Below, one piece after another: positions 26,319 through 35,886 of a stretch of DNA of 64,000 bases (positions are counted from its first letter, which is position 1; every line of letters begins with the position of its first letter). The translations under genes were made by a program, and so were the position numbers. This DNA comes from Pseudomonadota bacterium (lineage in GTDB: Bacteria > Pseudomonadota > Gammaproteobacteria > Xanthomonadales > Xanthomonadaceae): contig JAEZCF010000030.1 of assembly GCA_023430045.1 (NCBI GenBank), positions 41,727 to 105,726 of the forward strand. Reading direction: 5' to 3'. A model generated the notes under the pieces. The model was not told the origin of the DNA and did no database searches. It saw only the letters and a program-made list of their open reading frames with translations.

Positions 26319-27458
26319 TCAGCCCTTCAACCACCGCATGGAAGCCGCAACACCCACCAGCAGCACGGCCACGCCAAGAAACGCGCCGGTCAGCCCGACA
26401 GCATGGGCGGCAAAACCAATCAACGCAGGACCCGCCAGTACGCCGGCATAACCCAACGTGGTGACAGCAGTGATGGCGATGGTTTCCGGCATGCGCGTCT
26501 GGTTTCCCGCCAGCGAAAACAACGCCGGCACGATGTTGGCGCAGCCAAGGCCCAGCAGGACATAACCCAACAGCGAAAGCTGCCAGGGCACCAGCACCGT
26601 CAAGGCGACGAAACCCGCAGCGGCCAGCAACGCACCCGCCACGATGGAGCGGATGCGGCCCAGTCGCTCGATCACCCGGTCACCCAGCAGGCGCGCCACC
26701 GTCATGGTGAAGGCGAACACCGCGTAACCCAGGCCGGCTGATTCGGCCGGCACCGCACGGACATCGCTGAGATACACCGCGCTCCAGTCCAGCATGGCCC
26801 CTTCGGCAAGGAACACCACGAACGCCAGGATACCGATGAACAACACCACGCCACGCGGCCACGCCAGCAGGGGCCCGTCGTGTGTCACCCGGTTGCTGCG
26901 CCAGTGAGCCACCGACAACAACGCGAGACAGACCATCATCGCCACACCGACGACGGCCGCCACGAACGGCGTCAACCGCACGGAAAGCAGCGCCGTCATC
27001 GCCGCCGCGCCGACAAACCCACCGATGCTGTAGAAGGCGTGGAAGCCGGACATCATGCTGCGTTTCGCTTCGCGTTCCACCACCACCGCCTGCATGTTCA
27101 TCGTGCAGTCCATCGCCCCTACCCCCGCACCGAACACGAACAGCACCATCGCCAGAAGCCATGCGGTGGAGGCTACGGCCAGGAATGGCAGGCTGGCGCA
27201 GATCAGCACGGTGGTGGCAATCATCACCCTGCGGCAACCGAAGCGTGCAGCCAGCAGGCCGGCGGCCGGCATGGCCAGCAGCGAGCCCGCGCCAAGGCAG
27301 AGCAGGATCAGGCCCAGCGTGCCGTCATCCGCGCCGGTGCGCGCCTTGGCAAAGGGCACCAGCACCGCCCACAACGCCGTGGCAAAGCCAGGAATGAAGA
27401 AGGCTGCACGGGTGGCATGCTGCTGTGCGCGGGCGTTGCCGTTGGCAATGGTATTCAT
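26319..27458 (-). CDS. MFS transporter (YbjJ-like)
   Basis: 379 aa inner-membrane protein with about 12 hydrophobic helices. It has the MFS loop signature GLLAARFGCRRVM between helices 2 and 3 and a weaker copy LLGDRVIERLGRI in the second half. The segment MDCTMNMQAVVVERE.KRSMMSGFHAFYSIGG is typical of the YbjJ/FucP-like branch (DxxxN and FHAFYSIG). It lies 35 bases after the DeoR-type regulator on the same strand, so the two form an operon. Regulators of that class sense phosphorylated sugars, so a sugar or sugar-like substrate is likely but not proven. Confidence 0.87.
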   Translation of the reverse strand: MNTIANGNARAQQHATRAAFFIPGFATALWAVLVPFAKARTGADDGTLGLILLCLGAGSLLAMPAAGLLAARFGCRRVMIATTVLICASLPFLAVASTAWLLAMVLFVFGAGVGAMDCTMNMQAVVVEREAKRSMMSGFHAFYSIGGFVGAAAMTALLSVRLTPFVAAVVGVAMMVCLALLSVAHWRSNRVTHDGPLLAWPRGVVLFIGILAFVVFLAEGAMLDWSAVYLSDVRAVPAESAGLGYAVFAFTMTVARLLGDRVIERLGRIRSIVAGALLAAAGFVALTVLVPWQLSLLGYVLLGLGCANIVPALFSLAGNQTRMPETIAITAVTTLGYAGVLAGPALIGFAAHAVGLTGAFLGVAVLLVGVAASMRWLKG

Positions 27459-27493
27459 CTCGGAGGACTCAGAGAGCAGGACAACAAGGTCGG

Positions 27494-28273
27494 TCAGGGC
27501 AGCGCGCGATGCACGGCGATACCGGCATCAGCGAATGCCGCGGCATGGAGGTCCGGCGCCAACGCCTCCAGGAACACATCATCGATGTCCGCCAGCGTGG
27601 CGATCTGGAAGGTGCCCTGCGCACCCAGCTTGGCGTTGCCTGCCAGCAGGAAAACACGGCCGCTGCAGGCGATCATCGCGCGCTTCAGTGCGGCCTCTTC
27701 CGCATCCACCGCCCACGCGCCGGTCGCCGTATCCACCGCGCAGGCCCCCGGCAGGCAGACGTCGGCGCGCAGCGCCTGCATCTGCTGCAACGTCTCGGCG
27801 CCCAGGGTGCCGCCGGCGTCCGGTGACAGCGTGCCGCCGAGCATATGCACGGTGACACCATCGCGCGCGGCTGCGGCCAGAGCGATCGCCGGCGCATTGG
27901 TGATCACGCGCAGCCCCATTCCCTCCGGCAGTGCACGGGCGACGGCAAGATTGGTGGTGCCCGCATCCAGCAACACCACATTGCCCGGCTGCAGCCGTGT
28001 GCAGGCAAGGCCCGCCAGCGCTGCGCCGCCGGCGTCCTCCTTGCGCGCCCGTTCCGCGAACGGCGGCACGTGCGGGGTGGGCAGCACCGCGCCGCCATAC
28101 ACACGCCGGCACAGTCCCCGGGCGGCGAGGTCGCGCAGATCACGGCGGATGGAGTCTTCGGATACACCGAACTGTGCCGCCAACGCGCCCGCCACCACGC
28201 GCCCGCGCTCGCGCAGCACCTCCAGAATGACCTCGACCCGCTCAGCGGGAAAGCGATTTTCTTCCTGGCACAT
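27494..28273 (-). CDS. DeoR/GlpR-family transcriptional regulator
   Basis: 259 aa. The N-terminal winged helix shows ERVEVILEVLRERGRVV, AQFGVSEDSIRRDLRDLAARGL and RRVYGGAV, the DeoR signature. The C-terminal DeoRC ligand domain has NVVLLDAGTTNLAVARALP, VITNAPAIA and HMLGGTLSPDAGGTLG, the sugar-phosphate pocket. It is co-transcribed with the downstream MFS transporter and most likely represses that operon. Four 10-bp-spaced direct repeats just upstream of its start are the probable binding site. Confidence 0.92.
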   Translation of the reverse strand: MCQEENRFPAERVEVILEVLRERGRVVAGALAAQFGVSEDSIRRDLRDLAARGLCRRVYGGAVLPTPHVPPFAERARKEDAGGAALAGLACTRLQPGNVVLLDAGTTNLAVARALPEGMGLRVITNAPAIALAAAARDGVTVHMLGGTLSPDAGGTLGAETLQQMQALRADVCLPGACAVDTATGAWAVDAEEAALKRAMIACSGRVFLLAGNAKLGAQGTFQIATLADIDDVFLEALAPDLHAAAFADAGIAVHRALP

Positions 28274-28305
28274 GGGGACGCGTTGGCGGCTGCAAGGACA
28301 TCAAT

Positions 28306-28345
28306 CATGCATAACCATGCACAAACATGCAATATCACGCATGTC
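28306..28345 (-). promoter_or_regulatory. Four 10-bp-phased direct repeats, likely DeoR operator
   Basis: CATGCA occurs at 28306, 28316 and 28326, followed by CACGCA at 28336, giving exactly one copy per 10 bases. The block lies 33 bases upstream of the regulator's start codon. DeoR/GlpR-type proteins often bind short direct repeats in phase with the helix, so autoregulation of the regulator-transporter operon is a natural reading. Confidence 0.6.
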
Positions 28346-28500
28346 AGGCGCACTGGATCACTCCGGGGGCGCCGGGGCCTGTGTTCTGCGGCGCGTACGG
28401 CGAGGTCAGCCCACAGCGTCTGGTCGCGTTTTTCCACCACGGCGTGGAGCCGTGAAGGAGGGCCATCGATGGAACGCCGGGGGGCCAATGCAGGACAGCA

Positions 28501-29799
28501 TCAGCCGATTTCCAGCCGCGCCAGCGCATCGATCAACGCGTTCACCTGGCCCACCCGGGTGAACACCGCCGGCGTCACCCGTACGCAGCTGCCCGATGCC
28601 AGCCCATCGCGTGCGGTGGTGAAGATGCCGAAGCGCTCCTGCAGTTGCTTCTGCAGGCGCTGGTTTTCCGGCTTTCCAGCCTGGCCGCGCAACCGGAACG
28701 AGGCCAGCGCACTGGACAGCCGCGCGTCCGCCGAAGCCAACACCTCGATATGCGGCATGGCACGTGCGGCGTTTGTCCAGCGGTCGCGCAGGTACAGGAG
28801 CCGCGCACGCTTGTTGGCCACGCCGATGCGCTGGTGCAGTTCAATGGCCGCGGGCAGCGCCAGGTACGCGGCGAAGTTGGCGGTACCGGTATGCACGCGG
28901 CTGCCTATCCGGCCATCGTCGCTGCTGCCCATGTAGGGATCGATGGCTGCCACGCGGCCGCGACGGATATATACCGCGCCCACGCCCACCGGCGCGCCGA
29001 TCCACTTGTGCAGGTTGATGCCCACGAAGTCCGCGTGCAGATCCGGTATCTGGTAGTCCAGCTGACCGAAGCCATGCGCGGCATCCACGATCACATCAAT
29101 GCCGCGCGCACGCGCCATCTGGCTGATCTCCGCTACCGGCAGCAGCAGGCCATTGCGGTGGCTGACCTGGGTGAGCAGCACCAGCTTCAGCCGTGGCATG
29201 CGCGCGAATGCATCCGCATAGGCCTGCAGCAGCTGGTCGTGGCTCGGGTCGGCGGGCAGTGCTATCTGCTCCACCACGGCACCACGGCGCTGCCGCAGCC
29301 ACTGCATGGCACTGATCATGCTGTCGTAGTCGGTATCGGCGTACAGCACCTGATCGCCGGCGCGCAGGCCGTTGTATCCGCCGATCAATGCCAGCAGCGC
29401 TTCGGTGGCGCCACGCGTGAACACGATCTCGTCCTCGCCCACGCCCAGCAATGTCGCTGTACGGGCCAGCACCTCTCGGTAAGCCCGCGGAAAGGCCTCG
29501 CGTCCATACCAGGCGTTGCCCCGGTTCACCTCGCGCGTGTGCTGCTGATAGGCCTGCAGGGTGCTGAGTCCCATCGCGCCCCAGAAGCCGTTTTCCAGAT
29601 GATTGACTTCGCCGGTGATGTCGAACTGCCGCGCGACCTGTCCCCACCAGGCCTCATCGCGTGCCAGGGTCTGCGGCGGTACCGGTGGCGACGACAGCAC
29701 CGGCACCGTCGCCTCCGTTCCGGCGGCCAGCACGCTGGCCGGCAGCAGCGCACCGGCCAGCAGCAACCGGCGCCGCCCCTCCTGCATCGCGCCCGGCAT
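28501..29799 (-). CDS. Exported class V aminotransferase-fold PLP enzyme
   Basis: 432 aa. The N-terminus MPGAMQEGRRRLLLAGALLP has paired Arg before a hydrophobic stretch, suggesting Tat or Sec export (with a motif like RRRLLL). The PLP fold shows ENGFWGAM, VFTRGATEALLALIGG (phosphate site), VDAAHGFGQLDY (Asp that pairs with the pyridine N) and NLHKWIGAPVG (Schiff-base Lys). It is closest in style to isopenicillin-N-epimerase-like and cysteine-desulfurase-like proteins. Its ATG overlaps the TGA of the TonB receptor gene (TGATG), so translation is coupled. An extracytoplasmic role on the ligand imported by that receptor is an inference. Confidence 0.85.
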   Translation of the reverse strand: MPGAMQEGRRRLLLAGALLPASVLAAGTEATVPVLSSPPVPPQTLARDEAWWGQVARQFDITGEVNHLENGFWGAMGLSTLQAYQQHTREVNRGNAWYGREAFPRAYREVLARTATLLGVGEDEIVFTRGATEALLALIGGYNGLRAGDQVLYADTDYDSMISAMQWLRQRRGAVVEQIALPADPSHDQLLQAYADAFARMPRLKLVLLTQVSHRNGLLLPVAEISQMARARGIDVIVDAAHGFGQLDYQIPDLHADFVGINLHKWIGAPVGVGAVYIRRGRVAAIDPYMGSSDDGRIGSRVHTGTANFAAYLALPAAIELHQRIGVANKRARLLYLRDRWTNAARAMPHIEVLASADARLSSALASFRLRGQAGKPENQRLQKQLQERFGIFTTARDGLASGSCVRVTPAVFTRVGQVNALIDALARLEIG

Positions 29800-32213
29800 C
29801 AGAAGCGCAGCCGGTATTCGGCGTACAGCGTCGCGCCATCGGTGTCGTACGGCGCGTTGCGCGAATACACCAGCCCGCGGCTGGCCTGGAAGGTCGCCTC
29901 GTCCGGATAGGTGTCAAACACGTTGTCCGCGCCCACGCGCAGGCTGTGCTGCGCATTGAATGCATAGCCCACGGCGACGTCCAGGAACGCCATCTCGCCG
30001 AAGCGCTGGTAGATGTCGCCAGCGGCATTGCCACTGGAATCGGTCCACGCGCCGTAATACCGCGCCCGCGCCATCAGCGACCAGCTGCCCACATCATAGG
30101 TACTGGTGACACTGCCCTTGTGCTCCGGCAGCCGCTCTTCGAACAGCACTCGCTGGGTCTCGTTGGTCGCCACGCTGGTGCCGCCCTGGTCCACCTGGGT
30201 CCGGTTGTAGTTCCAGGCCAGTGTCAGTCCCAGCTGGCCCTCGCCAAGCGCACGCTGGTAATTGCCCACCACGTCCACGCCGCGCGTCGTCGTGTCGAAA
30301 TCATTGGTGTAGTAATTGACCGTGGTGAAGCCCATCGGATTGGGCGTGCCGGCCGGCACCGCGAAGCTGGCGGACTGGCTGAAGCGGTCGGTCAGCTTGA
30401 TGTCGTACACATCCACCGAACCGGACAGACCGGCATCGTTGCGCCAGGTCAGGCCCAGCGACGCAGTACGGGACTGCTCCGGTGTCAGCGGTTTCGCCCC
30501 AAGCTGCTGCGCCAGCGGGTCGGTCGGCGACAGGCGGCCACTGGTGAAGATCTGCAGGGTGCGCGTGTCCAGCCCCTGCACCGTGCTGGTGGTATGCAGC
30601 TGACCGGGCGTGGGTGCACGGAAGCCGGAGGCAAGCGTGCCGCGCAGCGCCACGTCCGGCGTTATCTCGAAGCGGGCGGACAGCTTGCCGTCCAAGGTCC
30701 GCCCGAAGGACGAGAAATGCTCGTAGCGCGCGGCGGCACCCAGGCTCCAGCGCGCGGCCAGCGGCATTTCCACGTCCAGATAGGCGGCCTTGCTCTGTTG
30801 CGACCAGCTGCCCGCCTGACGATCGGAGAACCCGGGCGCACCGTTGGCATTGGCTTCCAGGCCGGCCGCAGCGCCCGGCCCCACCGCATACGATGCCGGG
30901 TCGCCCGCCTTCACGGCATAGGTTTCCTGGCGGTACTCGGCACCGAACGCCACGTTGACCGGCGCCTCCAGCGCGCCAACGTTCCATGCGTAGTTGAAAT
31001 CCGCGTTGACGTTCCTCTCCGTCTGGGAAAGGCGCCCCAGGTAGAAGCGCGTCGGGCTGTCCGGTCCCAGCGAAGCGTTGATGCTGTTGCCCAGCGTGTA
31101 GTCGATTTCATTGCGGCCATAGGAGGCGCTGACGTCCCAGCGGAAATCGCTGCTGAACTCACCGCGCACGCCCGCCACCATCTGTACGTCGTCCTGCTCG
31201 TTTGCATAGCGCGGGCTGAAGCCGGTGGGATAGATGTCGCGCAGGTTCCAGCCAGGAAACAGCGGTGTGGTGCGGTACGCACCGGTGGTGGTGTCCGGAT
31301 TGCGCCAGTTGAAATCACTGACGCCTTCACTGTGCCCGTACAGGCCGAAGGCATACAGCGCCGTTGCCTCGTCCACGAAGGATTTCAGGTTGAAGCCCAG
31401 CCGCCGGCTCTCCAGCTCCGGCTGGCCCCAGCGCTGCACCGGATCCGGCACATCCAGCTCGGGATGCGCCACCTGGAACGCAATGGCATCGGCACGCTGG
31501 CGTGTCCGCGAGGTGAGATCGGAATTGGAGCTTTCCGCAAACAGCACCAGGCTGCCGTACTCGCCCAGCTGAAAGCCGGTGCGCGCACTGAAATCACGCG
31601 AGGCACCATCGCCCTGCGCGTACTGCGAATAGCCGACCGCCAGCTCGCTGCCGGGCTCGTCTTCCAGGATGATGTTGATGACGCCGGCGATGGCATCGGA
31701 ACCGTACTGTGCGGACGCGCCATCGCGCAGCACCTCGATGCGTTTCACCGCCGTGGCCGGAATCTGCGCCAGGTCCGCCGCCTGCGCACCGCGGCTGCCC
31801 AGCAAGGCGCTGCGGTGGAAGCGGCGACCGTTGACCAGCACCAGCGTCTGGTCCGGCGACAGCCCACGCAGCGTCGCCGGACGCACGAATACCTGGCCAT
31901 CGGCCATCGGCATGCGCTGCACCACGAAGGACGGCACCAGCTGCGCCAGCACGTCGGTGAGGTCGCTGGACTCCACCGACTGGATTTCCTGCTTGCTGAA
32001 GACATCCACCGGCGCCAGCGTGTCGAACTGGGTGCGGTTGGACGCTCGCGTTCCGGTGACCAGCATCGTATCCAGCTGTGTCGCCGGCGCAGGCGCCGCA
32101 GTGGGTGCGGCGGCGAACGCGGAAGCACCCGCGCATGAAGAAACGGCCACCACAATGGCACGACACAACACACGGCTCTGCACGAAACGCTCCACGCACG
32201 ACAAGGAAGCCAT
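29799..32213 (-). CDS. TonB-dependent outer-membrane receptor
   Basis: 804 aa. A signal peptide ends near ASAFAAAP. The TonB box region is around LDTMLVTGTR, with no long signalling extension. The plug domain shows PVDVFSKQEIQ, LRGLSPDQTLVLVNGRR and IEVLRDGASAQYGSDAIAGV. About 600 residues of barrel strands follow, ending YAEYRLRF with the terminal Phe used by the BAM machinery. It imports a ligand using TonB-ExbBD energy. No siderophore genes are adjacent, and the only coupled gene is the exported PLP enzyme, whose start overlaps its stop. The ligand is unknown. Confidence 0.92.
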   Translation of the reverse strand: MASLSCVERFVQSRVLCRAIVVAVSSCAGASAFAAAPTAAPAPATQLDTMLVTGTRASNRTQFDTLAPVDVFSKQEIQSVESSDLTDVLAQLVPSFVVQRMPMADGQVFVRPATLRGLSPDQTLVLVNGRRFHRSALLGSRGAQAADLAQIPATAVKRIEVLRDGASAQYGSDAIAGVINIILEDEPGSELAVGYSQYAQGDGASRDFSARTGFQLGEYGSLVLFAESSNSDLTSRTRQRADAIAFQVAHPELDVPDPVQRWGQPELESRRLGFNLKSFVDEATALYAFGLYGHSEGVSDFNWRNPDTTTGAYRTTPLFPGWNLRDIYPTGFSPRYANEQDDVQMVAGVRGEFSSDFRWDVSASYGRNEIDYTLGNSINASLGPDSPTRFYLGRLSQTERNVNADFNYAWNVGALEAPVNVAFGAEYRQETYAVKAGDPASYAVGPGAAAGLEANANGAPGFSDRQAGSWSQQSKAAYLDVEMPLAARWSLGAAARYEHFSSFGRTLDGKLSARFEITPDVALRGTLASGFRAPTPGQLHTTSTVQGLDTRTLQIFTSGRLSPTDPLAQQLGAKPLTPEQSRTASLGLTWRNDAGLSGSVDVYDIKLTDRFSQSASFAVPAGTPNPMGFTTVNYYTNDFDTTTRGVDVVGNYQRALGEGQLGLTLAWNYNRTQVDQGGTSVATNETQRVLFEERLPEHKGSVTSTYDVGSWSLMARARYYGAWTDSSGNAAGDIYQRFGEMAFLDVAVGYAFNAQHSLRVGADNVFDTYPDEATFQASRGLVYSRNAPYDTDGATLYAEYRLRF

Positions 32214-32323
32214 GCAGTGTGGTATCAGCGCGTTTCCACGGTGTTACACCTGCGGCGACGCACGGCGTGTAGCGGCGCGTAGTGCCGCATTATCGGGGCG
32301 TCACCTCCATGCAGCCTTCCGCT

Positions 32324-33037
32324 TCATTCTCGTGATGGACTGGACGCCGAGATCTGCGTGCCGGCGGCAGTGCGGACCGTGTGCAGCAGTGCAGTCGCTA
32401 CGGTATGGCGTGCATCCAGTTCGTAGTCAATGGATGAGCCGTCGTCCATGACCAAGCGGAAAACCAGACGCGCGTGGTCCTGCAGCCCCAGCACGTTGGA
32501 ACGCACGTCCGTCAGGTCGACCAGCGCGCGGGTGATCAATGGATCCACGACGCGGTTGATGATGCTTTCGTCGGCAAGACGGGAGCCGATCTGCGCGTTC
32601 AGATTGTAGTCGTGTACTACATCATCTGCGGTCCGGTCCGTCGCTACAGGCAGATGGAGCGCGCTCACGGGCACGGTGTACATCGGGCGGAGGCTGTTGT
32701 TGGCTGCGCGGTAGAATTTCTGCGCCCTGTCCAGTTCGGCAACAGCGATCCGGCTCTCCACCTTCCTGGCCGCAGGCCACTCCAGCGCGCCGGCAACGCC
32801 GTTTCCGTGCTCGCTACGGGGTGGGATCCACCAGGTCTGCACCCGGTTGGCGCCCAGGTTGTATACGTGGAAAGACCCGCCCTTGACAGTCTGCGTGGCC
32901 AGTTCCACGGCCTGTGCCAGGAACTGCGCATCCTCGACGCAGGCCGCGCATTCGATCGCATTTACGTCATGCGAGGCGGCAGATCCATTGACCATGGCAA
33001 ATCCTGTCAGCGCAATGGCCAGCATTCCCTTGTACAT
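32324..33037 (-). CDS. Hypothetical secreted protein
   Basis: 237 aa. The ATG at 33037 gives MYKGMLAIALTGFAMVNGSA, a probable signal peptide cleaved near GSA-AS. Upstream in-frame ATGs would bury it. The mature part has a CAAC pair near residue 35, a region with WWIPPRSEHGNGVAG, and a C-terminal half with regular beta/alpha character (LVFRLVMDDGSSIDYELDAR). The predicted location is the periplasm or outside. No family is recognised. It is divergent from the multi-helix membrane gene at 33256, so the two might be functionally linked, but this is speculation. Confidence 0.7.
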   Translation of the reverse strand: MYKGMLAIALTGFAMVNGSAASHDVNAIECAACVEDAQFLAQAVELATQTVKGGSFHVYNLGANRVQTWWIPPRSEHGNGVAGALEWPAARKVESRIAVAELDRAQKFYRAANNSLRPMYTVPVSALHLPVATDRTADDVVHDYNLNAQIGSRLADESIINRVVDPLITRALVDLTDVRSNVLGLQDHARLVFRLVMDDGSSIDYELDARHTVATALLHTVRTAAGTQISASSPSRE

Positions 33038-33255
33038 GATGAATTCCCTTGTCTGCCGTTCATGGATCCTGGCACTGGATACAGGGTACAGCCGATCCAT
33101 GATCGCTGGTAACAGCAGGCGCTGCGGAGTGTAGCTCGACACTACCCGGCCCGGGATGCCGACGGATCTGCAAACACCCTCGACTGGCGTCCACTCAAGA
33201 AATCCGTCTCCTCGCCGATAGGGCCTTGCCAGGAACCATTTGACAAGGATCGGTG

Positions 33256-34908
33256 ATGAACAAGGAATACGCCAAGGCGGCGGCGAGCTCGGTGGTAATC
33301 AATCCCATGCGGTTGCCCAATACCCTGCACCTTGCGCTGGGTGTGGCATCCATCGTGATGGGCGGTGTGCTGCTGCTCGGCATCACCAATGCTGACACCG
33401 TGCGCAGCATGGGGGTGGGCGCGCTCGGCCGACTCAGCACCGGCATGCTGATGCTGTTGCTCGGCGGCGTACACATCAGCCTGGCAATGCGCTATTTCCG
33501 CTTCACCCTGAATCAGGGTGACGCCGGTGAGATCGCGGTACCACTCGGCACGAGCGACCGCAACACCCACCTCTTCAATGTCATCAACAAGGGTGTGGTC
33601 AATCATGAACGCCCTTCCGATCCGCTGCTCAGCGTGCTGTATGGCCTGGTGCCCCATCTCAGCCACGCGCCCGCCACACTCCGGCGCCACGCCGAGATGC
33701 AGCTGCAGCGCGTGGTCTACCTCGCCGCGCTGATGGGCAGCTTCGGACTCGCGTGGGTGTTCGCGCAGCCGGTTGCTTTCGCGTGGATGGCCGCCTTCTA
33801 TTTCATCCTGGCCATCATCGTGCTCAAGCCCTTGACCACGCTCGCCGCCATCCGCCGGGGAGTGATGGAATCGGCGGCCAGTGCAGCGCTGCCCCCGCCC
33901 CGGTGGCGGGCGGTCGTGGGCCTGGTGCTTCTGTCCATCGCCGGCCCCCTGGCCATCACCCTGTCACCGCTGCAGGTTCCGGCGCCACCGTTCGCCACCG
34001 CAACCGTGGCGCTGCCCACGCTGGCGGTGCTGGGCGGCGCCCTGATTGCCAGTGCGCTGTTCACCGTCGCCCTGATTGCGCAGACGCAGCAGTACGCCTC
34101 GTCCGGGGCACGTTGCGTGCCGCGCGAAGACATGGAACTGCACGACCTGACCGATGGCCTGATCGAGCACTGGTACAGCCGGCTGCCGTATCCACGCAAG
34201 GACTACATCAAGAGCCACTCCGTGACCCACAGCAAGCACGAGGGCCTGCTGTTGTGCGAAACCGAGCCCGTGGCACGCGCCGACCAGACCGCCAGCACGT
34301 TGCGGGCTGCCTTTGAAAGCGCTTGGAACTCGCCTGTGCAACGCCCATTACTGGGTCTTGGTCTGTTTGGGTCATTGCTGGGCCTGAGTGGATTGGTCTT
34401 CGCTTTCGTCTACACGCGCAGCAGCGGGCACGCCATGATGGGCCTGATCGCGCTGGGTTTCATTTCCGCTTCGCAGTTCGCGATGGCATCTGCTCACGAG
34501 CTCTGGAACCGCGTCGATTTCACTTCCACGCTGTACTACATGCGTTACGTGGGTAACTTTGAAAGTCAGGGCAGGACGCTGGGCACCCATAAGGATTCCG
34601 ACGCCCGGCTGTCTGACCGTGCGCTCAAGTTCGTGACGCTGAAAGTGGAAGTCTGCGTGGCCCAGCTGGAATCGACTGCGTTTCGCGACGGCCTCCGCCA
34701 CATTACCGCCATCGACCTTCTCCCCGACGCCAGCATGCAGCAATTTGGTCAGATGGAGGACTACGTCAAGGGCGTTGGTGAGCGAAGCAAGGCGTTTGAC
34801 GAAGAGCAACGGCAGATCCGCCATGCCTTGGCCAGTGAACGCATCCAGCCGCCTGCGCTGCCGCAGCCGGCGGGCCAACTCACCGACGGGATGACTGAGA
34901 CCCCTTAG
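33256..34908 (+). CDS. Hypothetical polytopic membrane protein
   Basis: 550 aa from the ATG giving MNKEYAKAAASSVV, preceded by AAGGATCGG. A GTG one codon earlier is possible. Seven to nine hydrophobic helices occur at roughly 25-45, 58-79, 153-190 (two), 219-236, 250-276, 366-387 and 395-413. Soluble segments lie between helices (about 80-150 and 280-360), and a charged tail covers 415-550. Motifs such as LPYPRKDYIKSHSVTHSK sit in the soluble loop. I cannot place it in a named family. A large inner-membrane protein of unknown role is all that can be supported. An intergenic stretch of 226 bases without features follows. Confidence 0.72.
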   Translation: MNKEYAKAAASSVVINPMRLPNTLHLALGVASIVMGGVLLLGITNADTVRSMGVGALGRLSTGMLMLLLGGVHISLAMRYFRFTLNQGDAGEIAVPLGTSDRNTHLFNVINKGVVNHERPSDPLLSVLYGLVPHLSHAPATLRRHAEMQLQRVVYLAALMGSFGLAWVFAQPVAFAWMAAFYFILAIIVLKPLTTLAAIRRGVMESAASAALPPPRWRAVVGLVLLSIAGPLAITLSPLQVPAPPFATATVALPTLAVLGGALIASALFTVALIAQTQQYASSGARCVPREDMELHDLTDGLIEHWYSRLPYPRKDYIKSHSVTHSKHEGLLLCETEPVARADQTASTLRAAFESAWNSPVQRPLLGLGLFGSLLGLSGLVFAFVYTRSSGHAMMGLIALGFISASQFAMASAHELWNRVDFTSTLYYMRYVGNFESQGRTLGTHKDSDARLSDRALKFVTLKVEVCVAQLESTAFRDGLRHITAIDLLPDASMQQFGQMEDYVKGVGERSKAFDEEQRQIRHALASERIQPPALPQPAGQLTDGMTETP

Positions 34909-35134
34909 CGCTGGTCGGTGCACGCGGGCGGCGGTTGGCTGTCTGCAGCGCGCCATGGTCGAGCACCTGCAGATGGCATCACGCGCATGGCAATCGATCC
35001 GATCACTGCCCATGGATTGAAGGACACGAGCGCCAGCACCATTGCCGACCATGTTGCTCTTGAGCGCCCCATGCCCAAAAGCAGCCTGTTATCGCTGAAT
35101 CACGTTGGCATCGGCGCCTAACGGTTCCGGCCTG

Positions 35135-35812
35135 CTACCTGCCAACACGGGCGCGTATACCGTCCAGCAGCAGATCCACACCGGCCAGGAAATCCTCGCG
35201 GTCATCGTGGTCGGCGAAGTGTGCTGCCACGCTGCGGGTGAACGGATACACCTGCGCATCCAGTGCTGCCCAGGTCTCTGCCACATCGTTCAGCACGCGC
35301 GTGCGGTCCAGGCCCTGTCGCTGCGCGAGCTCGGCATTGGCCGCGTTCTGGGCACCCACGCCCAGCACATACCCCAGCAGTGCAGACGCGGTGGACCAAC
35401 GCGCCGTGTCCGCCACGCCCAGCTTCATCAAGGGCTGGCCCAGCGCTTCCAGTATCCGTACAGCGGGTAGCTGTCCCGGCGCCCGCGCCAGTGCAGTGCC
35501 GGCCCAGGGATGCACATCCAGCGTGTCGAACAGCGCAGCCGCGACTGCCCGCACTGTCTGCTCCGGTGGTGCAGCGGCTACTGCGGTGGCCAGCGCGTCG
35601 GCGATGACCGCATCGCAGGCAGCGGTGAGCAGATCGCTCTTGTCGGCGATGTGCCAGTAGATGGCACCCGCGCCGGTCGCCAGCCGCTCGGACAGCGCCC
35701 GGAACGTCAGCCCGCCTTCCCCGCCCGCATCCAGCAGCGCGATCGCTTCGCGGACGATGCGCTCGCGGGAGAGCGGGTTTTCACCTTTCTGACGCCTGTC
35801 CTTCTTTTCCAT
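35135..35812 (-). CDS. TetR-family regulator (tetracycline-repressor C-domain type)
   Basis: 225 aa from the ATG giving MEKKDRRQKGENPLSRERIV. An upstream ATG at 35863 would place the start inside the operator region. The helix-turn-helix (about 20-65) reads IVREAIALLDAGGEGGLTFRALSERLATGAGAIYWHIADKS in overlapping parts, the usual TetR pattern. The rest is the all-helical ligand and dimer domain. It is divergent from a Tet(X)-like flavoprotein. The gap of 74 bases holds two identical-type palindromes, so it very likely represses that gene and itself until a small aromatic compound binds. Confidence 0.9.
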   Translation of the reverse strand: MEKKDRRQKGENPLSRERIVREAIALLDAGGEGGLTFRALSERLATGAGAIYWHIADKSDLLTAACDAVIADALATAVAAAPPEQTVRAVAAALFDTLDVHPWAGTALARAPGQLPAVRILEALGQPLMKLGVADTARWSTASALLGYVLGVGAQNAANAELAQRQGLDRTRVLNDVAETWAALDAQVYPFTRSVAAHFADHDDREDFLAGVDLLLDGIRARVGR

Positions 35813-35821
35813 CCGGCCATC

Positions 35822-35867
35822 TTGACATGAATGGAATGCCGTTCCAATACTATGGAACATCATTCCA
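35822..35867 (+). promoter_or_regulatory. Twin TetR operators overlapping a promoter
   Basis: TGGAATGCCGTTCCA (35832-35846) and TGGAACATCATTCCA (35853-35867) share the half-site TGGAA-N5-TTCCA and are 21 bases apart, two helical turns. A TTGACA at 35822-35827 and AATACT or TACTAT about 18-20 bases later could be the promoter of the flavoprotein gene, with both operators inside or just after it. Confidence 0.65.
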
Positions 35868-35886
35868 TTAACGGCTGAAGGACACC

